Positions 1 to 9,484 of a stretch of 64,000 bases of DNA are shown in pieces. The DNA comes from Trachelipus rathkii (Eukaryota; Arthropoda; Malacostraca; Isopoda; Trachelipodidae). How positions within the stretch are numbered: the stretch's first letter is position 1; the number at the start of each line of letters is the position of its first letter. The notes under the pieces were generated by a model. It saw only the letters and a list, made by a program, of their open reading frames with translations, was not told the DNA's origin and ran no database searches. The translations under genes and the position numbers were made by a program. The DNA lies in NCBI GenBank assembly GCA_015478945.1, contig JABUQX010032648.1, forward strand, positions 1 to 64,000. Reading direction: 5' to 3'.

Positions 1-125
1 GAGAGATAGTGAATTTCAGTGGTTGTGGACATTAAAGTCTGAAGAATAGATTAAATAATTTCTTAGAAATGTTTTAATTTTCAATTATAAAATTAAAAAA
101 ATAATATTCTTTTGAAATGCTCATT

Positions 126-275
126 ACAGAAATAATCCAATTACATATTGGAATCAGCGTATAAAGCTAATTACAGGAATGTACAAAAAAAATACATTTT
201 TGTTCATATTAAAATATTTCAAAAAGTACGACACTTACAGAAAAACAATTACTATTTGGAATCAGCGTATAAATA
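126..275 (+). repeat. Short direct repeat pair, about 110 bp apart
   Basis: The string TTGGAATCAGCGTATAAA occurs near 148-166 and again near 257-274. Each copy is preceded by a similar stretch (ACAGAAA..CAATTAC). This gives two imperfect units of about 35-40 bp in otherwise AT-rich sequence. No function is evident. It could be a local duplication or the remains of a tandem repeat. Confidence 0.6.
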
Positions 276-299
276 AAAATAAATCAATATAAAAAATAA

Positions 300-560
300 T
301 AATAATTAAAAAAAATTGGGGGTCGAGCCGAAGGGGAACAGAGGGGGGACGTTTTTCATATCCCGTAGGGGGAGGGGCGGAGGAACCCGCGACACCCAAA
401 TACCAAAAGCGGGGGTTCCGGAGACCTCCTGGAGAGGGAAATCAGGTCCATCTGCGTTCCCGAAGCGAGAGACTCGACACCTGCATCTTTGTGTTGTACC
501 CTTTGTATTACCCAACTATACAAAAAGTAAAAGAAATTAAACTGAGGAGACGTGAAAACG
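300..560. other. GC-rich island without a supported gene
   Basis: Composition changes sharply from AT-rich flanks to runs of G and C (316-480). Short open frames exist on both strands, but they are low-complexity (Arg, Gly and Pro rich) and resemble no family I know. A comparable GC-rich patch lies at 34445-34560. A decayed repeat is more likely than a gene. Confidence 0.4.
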
Positions 561-689
561 TAATGGTTCCCCATTATATTTTTGAAATCATGTCTGCTTC
601 CATTTAAAGAGGAAAAGTGATACTAGAAATATTAAAAAAAAAAGACAAAAAAAAAATCCAAAATTCAGAAAAAAAAAACTAAAGGTCTA

Positions 690-704
690 TATATAGATTA
701 TATA

Positions 705-741
<37 letters not shown>

Positions 742-787
742 TATATTTATATATTATATATTTATATATATATATATATATATATAT

Positions 788-827
<40 letters not shown>

Positions 828-836
828 TATAATGGT
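690..836. repeat. AT dinucleotide microsatellite
   Basis: Long, interrupted (AT)n tract with TA/AA slips. It lies directly next to the motif at 861-906, an arrangement often seen where a retroelement tail abuts a microsatellite. Translated frames here are only Ile/Tyr runs. Confidence 0.95.
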
Positions 837-860
837 AAATGAAAAGAAAAGAAATATTTA

Positions 861-906
861 GTGCAGACTAGTGTCCGGTGCATTTCAGTCTAATCCTTTA
901 TCAAGG
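861..906 (-). other. Transposon-tail-like stem-loop motif (minus copy)
   Basis: Read on the minus strand this is CCTTGATAAAGG, then a short variable stretch, then CTGAAATGCACCGGACAC. The layout 'CTTGATAA-GG ... (C)GAAA' recurs at 1252-1300 on the plus strand and loosely at 16395-16445. Motifs of this shape are common in the 3' ends of animal retroelements and resemble degenerate hammerhead-like cores of Penelope-like elements. That link is inference; the canonical CTGATGAG/CGAAA core is not intact. Confidence 0.3.
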
Positions 907-1251
907 TCTTGGAGAATACTGAAAATAATATACAAAAATTAATATATTATGCTTAAAAAATTTTAATTACCCTTTATCATATATTTACAAAAATAAAACT
1001 AAAAAATAATTAACCATTCTTAGCAAACCTTATAAATATAACGTTTTGGCACTACCTCCAAAGCTAGAATGATAAATTTACAAACGAGACTTGTTATTTG
1101 CTTGACCCCAGTTTTTTTCTTAGCAACATTTTTGAGAAAATTTCTTTTTAGTTTTTATTGAGAGCATATCTAAATTTATGTAATTTATTATAAAGATTAA
1201 AATGTTTAATTTTAAAAGGGTTTTTTTTGTTTATATTATCCATTATAGTCA

Positions 1252-1300
1252 TATCCTTGATAATGGGCAGATCGTGTAATAACGCCGAAACTCGTCGGAT
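1252..1300 (+). other. Transposon-tail-like stem-loop motif (plus copy)
   Basis: CCTTGATAATGGGCAGATC is followed by a short spacer and CGCCGAAACTCGTCGG. It has the same architecture as the minus-strand motif at 861-906, so the two face each other across about 350 bp. It may be the remnant of a Penelope-like or LINE 3' tail. Confidence 0.3.
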
Positions 1301-1387
1301 AATTAAAAATGTTTAGATTGTTTTGGTCATTCTTGCCATTATTTAAATCGGCCTTAAGAATAGATGTCCTGTCACTACTGAATTACT

Positions 1388-1520
1388 ACTATATATATTA
1401 TATAATTATATATATATATATATATATATACTATATATAATATAAATAATAGTATATATTATATATATCCTATATATATAAACATAATATAATATATAAC
1501 TATATTAATATAATAAAAAA
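1388..1520. repeat. AT microsatellite
   Basis: Interrupted (AT)n tract. No coding potential. Confidence 0.9.
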
Positions 1521-1539
1521 TAATTTATAAACATAATCA

Positions 1540-1960
1540 TACATCAACAATCTCTCCCAAGAAATGGAGACAAGGTGCTTACATGCACCGAATACAAAAT
1601 TAGTAGAAGATAATTGACGCAACGAATGAGCGTCTAAACCCTTTTATATATTTTAGTGTGAACTCGTCGAGTCAGAAATCCCTAGAGCTTCACGCACGCG
1701 ACGGACCATCATTATGGCATTTCGCAATGTGTTTCATCCGTGCCCGGTGGCTCCACAACCATACCCCGTCAATACAACCGGCCATTCATACTCTATTATT
1801 TGTACCGTCCTTCTTACCTCTGGCCAAACTAACATTTTCTCTCAGGCACTCCTTACTGCACTCAATACACAGTTTTTCAGTCTCCAGCCAGTCCGAGTCC
1901 CAGCAGTCACCACTAATCATATTAGTAGGGTTAAATAAAGCCCATCTTTTTGCGGTGATT
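1540..1960 (+). other. Complex non-AT patch, possible solo LTR
   Basis: About 400 bp of balanced composition between two AT tracts. It has a TATA-like string (TTTTATATATTTT, about 1641-1653), then moderately GC-rich sequence, then AATAAA near 1935, the order expected for promoter and polyadenylation signals of an LTR. A 105-codon open frame starts at 1658, but its Ser/His/Leu-rich product matches nothing I know. No terminal inverted repeat or second copy was found, so the LTR reading is only a suggestion. Confidence 0.25.
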
Positions 1961-2088
1961 CGTATATATATATAGTATATATATACTATATATATATATT
2001 ATATATATATATATCTATAAATAATATATAATATATTATATATATATATATTATTATATATATATATTAATATATATATATAATATAA
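1961..2088. repeat. AT microsatellite abutting an LTR
   Basis: (AT)n tract that ends directly at the start of the upstream LTR copy. Any target-site duplication of the element would be hidden in it. Confidence 0.9.
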
Positions 2089-3042
2089 TGCTCGTTGAAA
2101 TTATCATGTTTAAATATTTTCTTAACAAACTACTCTGAGGATATTAAAAAGAGATTTAATTTTAGCATTAGAGAATTGTTGAAAAAGTTACGATATTATG
2201 ACCTTCTGGCTATTTATATTGTTAGATCAGTAATTTTAGTTTGCACATATTTTGATAATATATTTTGATATTGTGTTTACTGTATTTAAAATCTTTCTAC
2301 AGCAAAATGGTCTATTAAATTGATCATTAAGGAGAAGATCAATTAAATTTTAATGAATAATTAATTATTACGTAATGAATTTAATTGTTTGTTTAAACTA
2401 TAACTTTTGACATAAACATTGCTTTTAAAATGTGATTTGAGTATTTACTGCAAGAAATTAAAATCTTTAAATGTTCCATTTGTAGGAAATTGTCATCTTG
2501 TTTCGGAGAGTGATTTTTCTTTAGAAAAACTTATCATATAAATACGCCAATAATTTCGACTGGAATTGTTATCCTATCAAGATTGAGAAAATACGATCAA
2601 CATATGAAGTATGACATAGAGTGTTAACAGGATTTTTGGACGCTACGCTTAACTTGAGGAAGTAGATACATTATGAAAATTACAGTATCATATAAGTACT
2701 TGTACTTGTATATTTCTATTCATTTATTATTATTATTAATAAAAAAATTACATTATTTTTCAAATAATGTTATTCTTGTGTTGTAACTATATAATAAAAA
2801 TAATATTTAATAATTTTAATAAAGTATATTAGTATGCTTGTAAATAAAGAAGTGAATTTGTAAATTACTATTTAATCCCGCTGGAAAGATCTATCGAACT
2901 TGAAATTAAAAATTAGTCTGTTTTTCCTGCAATAGAGTTATCGAGATTATCTGAACTTTAAATTACAAAAAAGTGGTCTGTTTTTCCTGCAAGATTTTTG
3001 AAAATCGATTTTAGTAATTGTGGGTTTTTGGATTCGCCCACA
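2089..3042 (+). repeat. 5' LTR of the Ty3/gypsy relic
   Basis: This aligns along most of its length with 7171-8146. Shared landmarks include CTTAACAAACTACTCTGA (2121 and 7213), TAATTTCGACTGGAAT and TTTTAGTAATTGTGG. The start is taken at TG (2089), where the AT tract ends; the end is taken at CCCACA before the putative primer-binding site. Differences between the copies are mostly one- or two-base insertions in the upstream copy, often in homopolymers. Confidence 0.7.
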
Positions 3043-3045
3043 ATT

Positions 3046-3062
3046 TGGAGCTCCTAGCGGTC
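3046..3062 (+). promoter_or_regulatory. Candidate primer-binding site
   Basis: TGGAGCTCCTAGCGGTC begins three bases after the CCCACA that seems to end the 5' LTR. It starts with TGG, complementary to the CCA end of a tRNA. Position and first three bases fit a minus-strand primer site. I could not match the rest to a specific tRNA. Confidence 0.4.
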
Positions 3063-5340
3063 AAAGCTTCATATCTGGATTTCAATCTTTTACTAAAAGT
3101 TAAATTGTTAATAATGAATACTTTCATCGAATATTTGCCAATTTCAATACCCAATAGGATTTAATTTATTTATTTACATATAATCGAAAAATTTTGGCTA
3201 AAAATTTAAACTGTTAAAAATGAATAATAGTTATTAAAAAATTCTTTGCTAAAAATTATTAAACTGTTAAGTAATATTGAATATAGTATATTAATACTTA
3301 TTTATACTTTACTTTTCATTCGTTATCTATTATGCACTCTATGCTCTTAATGTATTAACATAATTTTGGAAATTTAATTGACTAATATTTTTTCAGGTAA
3401 CACATGTAGCAGAATTCACAAAGACAGCGGTATTCAATTTGCTTTAAAAAATGTAATGCCGGAGGAAGTCATGATCTCTTCATACTATTCAATATTTGAC
3501 CTTTCTTCTGCATATTTTGCCTTAAATCATAGTCAACCATGGTGACCTTTGTTCATGGAAAATGAATTCAAATTCAAAAATGAGCAAAGGGAATATATAC
3601 TAAAAAATAAGACATCGAGCTATTGGTTGGTGCAAGTAGTGTAGGTTCTGAAACTGAAGGAGTGTAAGTTGTAATGACTTTTGGTAGTACAGGTGAAAAC
3701 CAGGTAACAAAAATATTTTGTGCTCCTATTTGTAGTACAACTTCTTCCGGAAAAAAAGTGTGCCCTCCCCCATTTTCAAATCACCATACCCCATTTACTA
3801 CGCTGGCACAATTTCCATATTTTAATACACCTATTTATTAAAATTCAGTTGCTGCTTCAGCACCGTATATGTCAATCATTTCAGGTAAAAAGTGCCAGAA
3901 ATATCCTGTTGTTTGATGCTCAGACTCTGCAGTCTCTGGGATAGTATTTTAATAAATATTGAAAAATTTTTGTAATACAAATATGGTTTGATAGGCATAT
4001 ATTGGTAATGGGCCTTGAAAATAAACTTTAAGGGCATTATCTTAACATTAATAAGATCAATGGTGTCCTACTTAAATTTATGAAAATTATAGATAAAATC
4101 AATTTTTTTTAATTAAGATACAGATCTAAAGAGTTAAGGAATATTTATAGCATGAATCATTTTGTGAATGTAAAATATGGGGTGAGAAATTCATGATATA
4201 TGGCAAAGTTCGATTTTTGTTTTTACAATAGGCTTATCCCTTACGATCCAGAGACCTCCGATGAACTCTATAGAAATTAAAAATACCTCTAACACTGAGA
4301 AAACAAAAAGCTGGTCGCATAAGTATTGAAATGAACTAGTTTAATAAAATGAAATATGTCTTCAAGTGCCATTCAAATTTTTGCTTGCTCTAGAAAGTTA
4401 GTAAATGAGACACTGGTTTCCTGAAAGCATCCCATTATTCTAATGTTCGAGAATGATAATGGTAACAGGATAGTAGTCAATATTGTGCGTCCCAGAATAA
4501 AGCTTAACAGCAGTAGGAATGTAAATCAAATGAAAAAAGTGAAACAAAAGAAGCAAAAGAAAAAATGCATACATGTAATAGGTTAGTGGCATGTATCTGA
4601 TATGTATTTCTAGTCGCACGAAAAATGTTATAAAAGCGGAAAAGATACTTATTTGATCCAAATTGTGAAAGAAAAACAAGACTTAAGAGAAAAAAAGGTT
4701 GAAAAAAATGGAAATCCCGGTCTGTCAATATTGCGAAAAAGGCATCTTGCAAGTGTTTTGCTGTTTGCCAATGCAAATTAACCCACCAAGAGGGAAGATA
4801 AGAAATGAGATTTACGGAAAGTGATACGACACAATAACTTGTCGGACCAAACATATAGCACATAAGTGAACAGGGGTAACCTTAGGTGTAAAAAACGGAT
4901 GAAGTACTTTGTGATGAAATCGATAATGAATCCCCCGCTATGGAGATAAACTAAAGAAAACTCTCCTATAGTTTTATGATCTGTGATTTTAAAGAGCCAA
5001 AATATAAATGAAATTCTTTGAAAAAGAATCTCCCGGAATTGGAATAAAAGCTTTTGTTTGCGAAATTGATTCATCATTTAAAACACTGAATTGTGGGGAT
5101 GGCCATATTACAAGTCTTCAGAGCTCATTTATTTAACTGACTCAAGTACAATAAAAGAGGACCAGAAAAATAAATTGCTGCAGAGGTTTAAAGGATGCCT
5201 CATTCGGATTAAGAACGCTAAACTCACCTTTAGAATTAAAAAGGTTATCAGATTTATAATAGAATAACTTTAGAAAACGATGTAAATGTATTTTCAGGAA
5301 TTGCTGGCTGCATTAAGAGTTCTGTGTAAATCTTTTCAGT
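3063..5340 (+). pseudogene. Decayed gag and upstream pol region
   Basis: Between the 5' LTR and the integrase there is no long open frame. A short frame at 3720-3944 has a proline-rich part and ends with a phrase resembling the 'FD...' start of a gypsy gag core, but this is weak. From about 4960 to 5280 the plus frame shared with the integrase zinc finger reads through a stretch with TDSSTIK-like residues (near 5136), which recalls the TDH/TDS segment of retroelement RNase H. A clear reverse-transcriptase catalytic motif was not found. The internal region is about 4.1 kb, so part of pol may have been lost. Confidence 0.35.
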
Positions 5341-5348
5341 TTATGACA

Positions 5349-6367
5349 AATCTGGTACTTAACGCTCACAACAGTATGTCGCATATTGAGGGACAAATTG
5401 TTTGAACTTTGTAGACCCCACATTTTTCATCCCGACTTAAGGAACAATTGTAAGTAGATGTAAGCAAAACCTGTCCTAATCTGCCAGTTGAATAAGAAAT
5501 TAAAAAGTCGTAAAACCACATCCCTATTAATAGATCAAATCATCAACCATATGAGTAGTGTGCTCTTATTTGCTCCAGCTAACCCTTATCAAAATCTTGT
5601 AATTCATATTTGTTAACTGTATAGATCATAACAGTAAATTCCTTCACGCTACTAACCAGTAAGGAAACAAAAATCGAGATAACTATAGCTTTGCTTTGAA
5701 AGACTTTTACCTACATTCTAAAAATCCTAATGCTTCTGACTGACACGGGAATTAGATTTACGGTAGAGTCGAGAACTAATTTTCAGAATACAATGTGAAA
5801 CATCTTTTACGAGCATTTATACAGCTTGGGGAAAATGGATGTGTGAACAGTGCGATAAAATAGGTTCTGATTTGTTGAGAAGCCACATTTGTTGTTGGAC
5901 TAAAATTTTGGGATTAGCATATTTTCGCGAAAGTAATTTCAATTTATCAATATATCTATCTTCATCATTCTTAATTATAATATGTTCCCTGCTGTATATA
6001 TTTTGAATACTAAACATGATGTGAGTGATAGATTTTGATACCCAGAACAGATTTCAAATTCTGGGTCCGGGGACACGAAAAATTCCGACCATTCGATGTA
6101 GGAGAACTAGTCATCAAGAAAATTATAAGGACATCTGATAGAGTTGCGCACAAATTAGATGAAAAGTATAGCGGTCCATATGAAGTAATGAAAGTATTTT
6201 CTAATAACTTAACTTACGAAATAAAATCCTGTATGGATGGGAAAGTAATACAAGTGCATTATCACTATTTACGACCGTGGAAAACGACCCCGGAATATTT
6301 GAAAACTTCTGAATTATTCAATTATTTCTCAATCAATGCACGAAATTTCGGAAAAGAAGCACAGTAA
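5349..6367 (+). pseudogene. Integrase relic, Ty3/gypsy type
   Basis: Integrase inserts retrotransposon cDNA into the genome. Three parts are readable. The zinc-binding domain begins near 5361 with AHNSMSH, followed about 35 codons on by a KTCP segment where the Cys pair belongs. The catalytic core has LTDTGIRF near 5733-5757, matching the conserved 'SD.GT.F' around the second catalytic Asp. After one frameshift, NGCV (about 5834) fits the 'NG..E' stretch. The C-terminal module is an open frame of 110 codons (6035-6367) with FDVGELVIKK, KYSGPYEV and HYLRPWK, the GPY/F module of Ty3/gypsy integrases. Several in-frame stops and the frameshift make it a pseudogene. Confidence 0.75.
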
Positions 6368-6430
6368 AGTCCATTACAGTAATGAATAAACCCGAAGAGG
6401 AAATGGAAAGATAATCAAAGACAGCTTATT

Positions 6431-6658
6431 ATGAACTGTTTTTGCTCAGAATTGAGACCTGTTACTCCAGACGTAAGTCCAATAGCTCTAAGTTATACAG
6501 AAACTCCAGAACATTTATCCACACTCCAGTCTATCAGAGTTCCGATTGAAGATATCTCAAAAATACATCAAAATATTTTTCTAGTGAAAACAAAATACGA
6601 AGCCTTACTGCTTAACTTGGAACATATAAAGAATGAAACTAGTTCAGAAATAACCTGA
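6431..6658 (+). CDS. Unidentified post-integrase ORF, first part
   Basis: A 75-codon open frame starts 64 bp after the integrase stop and ends two bases before the next frame begins. The product is hydrophilic with Leu/Ile/Lys-rich helical character and no signal peptide or membrane segment, so it does not look like an envelope protein. I do not recognise it. It lies inside the retrotransposon before the polypurine tract, where some gypsy elements keep a third ORF. It may be the front half of one broken gene with 6661-7074. Confidence 0.45.
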   Translation: MNCFCSELRPVTPDVSPIALSYTETPEHLSTLQSIRVPIEDISKIHQNIFLVKTKYEALLLNLEHIKNETSSEIT

Positions 6659-6660
6659 AT

Positions 6661-7074
6661 ATGACACAGATCAGTAATATAGAACAAAAAATTAAGTTTT
6701 CCAATTTCTTAGAACACTCAGATTTTACCAATTTATGTAGCATAATGCTAGATTTAACTGAATTTCAAATAAATATTTTGCAATTACGAGCTGAAGAAAA
6801 AAATTCTGCCGTTGCTGAATTTCTGCATCTTTGTGACGAACTGTCAGTCAGCAATATCTCTTCAACTATGACATCTTTGAAAAATATCCAAGAGACAGAA
6901 ATGGTTACTTTGTCGGAAAACCTTACAAATATTCCGCATCTCCCAGAACAACGAAGGTTAAGAGCAGACGCACAGATATGTAAACAATTTTCATCCTCTC
7001 ACAACTTCCATCCAGGCAGAAATAAAGCTAAGAAAATTAGGAATTTATGTAATGAACTTCCTGGTCAGGTGTAA
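6661..7074 (+). CDS. Unidentified post-integrase ORF, second part
   Basis: A 137-codon open frame, the longest in this element. It begins just after the TGA of the preceding frame, in a different phase. The first two thirds are predicted to be mostly helical and acidic (several LxxL and EExN patches). The last third turns basic and ends with a segment rich in Arg, His and Lys, a layout compatible with a coiled-coil plus nucleic-acid-binding tail. No membrane segment, Cys knuckle or enzyme motif is visible, and no family is recognised. It stops about 85 bp before the polypurine tract. Confidence 0.5.
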   Translation: MTQISNIEQKIKFSNFLEHSDFTNLCSIMLDLTEFQINILQLRAEEKNSAVAEFLHLCDELSVSNISSTMTSLKNIQETEMVTLSENLTNIPHLPEQRRLRADAQICKQFSSSHNFHPGRNKAKKIRNLCNELPGQV

Positions 7075-7158
7075 ATAAACAGAGTCTGTGTTTTTTGGTT
7101 ACATATTGTTGTCTATAGATACAAAATTTCATTCTCGAAATTTTTATGTATTTTTCTT

Positions 7159-7170
7159 AAGGGGGGAATT
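7159..7170 (+). promoter_or_regulatory. Polypurine tract
   Basis: AAGGGGGGAATT sits directly before the TG that begins the 3' LTR. This is the expected place and composition for the plus-strand primer of an LTR retrotransposon. Confidence 0.75.
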
Positions 7171-8481
7171 TGTACCAGTTTGAAATATCATTGTTATAAA
7201 AATAAATCTTTGCTTAACAAACTACTCTGACGATATTAAAAAAATTAAAAAAAAATTATTACATATAAAGATTAGTTGAAAAAAGTTACGAGATAGTTAT
7301 GTCATTCTGGCTTATTTGTAATTGTTACGATTCAGTAATTTTAGTTTTAGCACATATTGTGATATATAACTTTGATATTGTGTTAATGTATTTTAAAATC
7401 TTTCTCAGAAATTGTCTATTAATTTGATCTTTAAATTGGATAAATTGTCAATAATTTGTCTATATTTATTATGGTCGAATAATTTGATGAATTTAATTGT
7501 TTGTTTAAACCTATAACTTTGACAAAACATTGCTTTAAAAATTGTGGATTTGATATTGAGAGCTGCAAGAAATATAAATCTTAATGTGTCCATTTTGTAG
7601 AAATGTCATTTGTTTCGGAAGTGATTTCTTTAGAAAACTTATCATATAAAACCAATAATTTCGACTGGAATGGTTTATCTCTATCAAGAATTGAAAATTA
7701 CGATTCAACTATTCACGATACGATTCATAATGTGTTAACAGGCTTTTGGGACGCTTACGTTACTTTGAGGAGGAATACATTATATGAAATTTAAGTATTC
7801 AATATATAGTTACTTGTACTTAGTAATTCTATTCAATTATTGTTTACTAATAGTAAAATTTTACATTATTATCAAAATATTTCAAATTGTTTGTCATAAT
7901 AATAATTAAAATAATATTAGATAATATTTAATAACGTAAATATTAGTTGCTTGAAAATAAAGAGGTAGAATTGTTAATTATATTTTTAATCAAGCTGAAA
8001 AGATGTTATCGAACTTGAAATTAACAAAAAATTGTCCTGTTTTCCTGTCTAAAAGAGTTATTCGAATTAATCGAACTTTATACAAAAATTGGTTGTTTTC
8101 CTGCACGATTTTGAGAATCGATTTTAGTAATTGTGGTTTTTGATTCTTTTCATTATATATATATTAATATATATATAAATATATATATATATATATTATA
8201 ATATATATCTTATATATATTAATATATATTATATATATATTATATTATATATATATATTATATATTAATATTATTATATATTATATATATACTATTATAT
8301 AATATATATATATATATATATAATTAGTATATAATTATATATAATATATATATACATATATATTATATAATATATATATTATATATTATATATTATAATA
8401 TTATATTATAATATATATATATTATTAATATAATATAATATATATAATAAATATATATATATATATAATTAAATTATATAT

Positions 8482-8513
<32 letters not shown>

Positions 8514-8819
8514 ATTATATTATATATATATATATTATATATATATATATTATAATATATAATAATATATATATAAAATATATAATATACTATATATAAT
8601 ATTTATATATATATATAATAGTATTAAAATATATAATATATATATATATATATTATATATAAATTATATAAATATATAAAATATATATATAATATATATA
8701 AATATATAAATATATATTTATATAAATATTATATATATATTATATAATATATTAATAATTTATATATATATAATAATAATATATATATATATATTTAATA
8801 TATATATATAACTGGTACA
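7171..8819 (+). repeat. 3' LTR with an expanded AT tract inside
   Basis: It starts TGTACCAGTT immediately after the polypurine tract. The exact reverse complement, AACTGGTACA, lies at 8810-8819, just past a 660-bp AT microsatellite, so the LTR probably runs to there. Similarity to the 5' LTR ends near 8146 (..TGATTC), where the AT tract begins. A 63-codon frame (7603-7794) is open in this copy and broken in the 5' copy. If the tract is an expansion inside the LTR, the original LTR was about 1 kb. Confidence 0.65.
8148..8810. repeat. Large AT microsatellite, about 660 bp
   Basis: Almost pure A and T with alternating AT runs broken by AA/TT slips. It is among the largest such blocks in the window and seems to have grown inside the 3' LTR. 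Confidence 0.95.
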
Positions 8820-9480
8820 AGAAATCAAAGTTTGAATTTTTTATGGGGAACCGCCCTAAAAGATGTAACCTTGGCTAAAAAATGATATTTGTGAAGTTTT
8901 AAGCTCAATCGGACAATGCTAACTTGTGCCTCATTGGTTGAAATGTTGAAAATTAGTGAATTTTTTTTGGACAATTCAGTGGTTTTTCTTTATAAATTGA
9001 AATGGTTTATCTAGAAATTTGGATTAGGTCAGAGTCTCTTTAGTTCACTGGTTTCTTAACTTCAAATTGTATTCATAACTATCGGTTAATAGCTACAGAC
9101 CATTATAGTTTTTAAGATAATTTGCATTTTTGTCAATCAAAGGTGGGAGTTTATAGAAAATTAGCTTTCTCTGGACAAGGCAAAGAAAAATAAATAAAAA
9201 AAATAATAAACTTTCAAATAAAAACAATTGTAATTCTTTATAATTTAATTATGAAGAATTTAAATTATATAAGCAATCTGATTGCTCTACAAATGCCAAA
9301 ATATTATATCAGTGTTTATGTTTATGTGTATTATAATTAGTGGTGGTAAGGAAAAGAATAATAAGGATAAAAAAATATATCATTACATCATTTTTTACTT
9401 TTTCAATTATTACTAAAGCATAAAAACTATTATTTTTATTTACAATTAAAAGAATTAAAATTAAGGTGTTAAAGTTTTGT
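8820..9480. other. Noncoding, no feature seen
   Basis: AT-rich unique-looking sequence after the LTR end. There is no open frame of note and no repeat partner found in the window. Confidence 0.5.
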
Positions 9481-9484
9481 TAAG

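Larger units (their letters stand above)
2089..8819 (+). mobile_element. Ty3/gypsy-type LTR retrotransposon relic
   Basis: Two similar long repeats (about 2089-3042 and 7171-8146 onward) flank an internal region holding a decayed pol gene read on the plus strand. Visible parts, in order, are a candidate primer-binding site after the first LTR, a possible gag remnant, a weak RNase H-like stretch, integrase (zinc finger, catalytic core, GPY-type C-terminal module), two open frames of unknown function, a polypurine tract and the second LTR. The domain order and GPY module point to Ty3/gypsy rather than copia or BEL. Frames are interrupted by stops and frameshifts, so the element is not expected to be active. 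The reverse transcriptase was not securely located. Confidence 0.75.

Noticed and set aside
4440..5077. Minus-strand frames of 79-119 codons, rich in Phe and Leu
   Set aside because: They lie opposite the decayed pol region of the plus-strand retrotransposon and match no family. The Phe/Leu bias comes from AAA/GAA-rich plus sequence.
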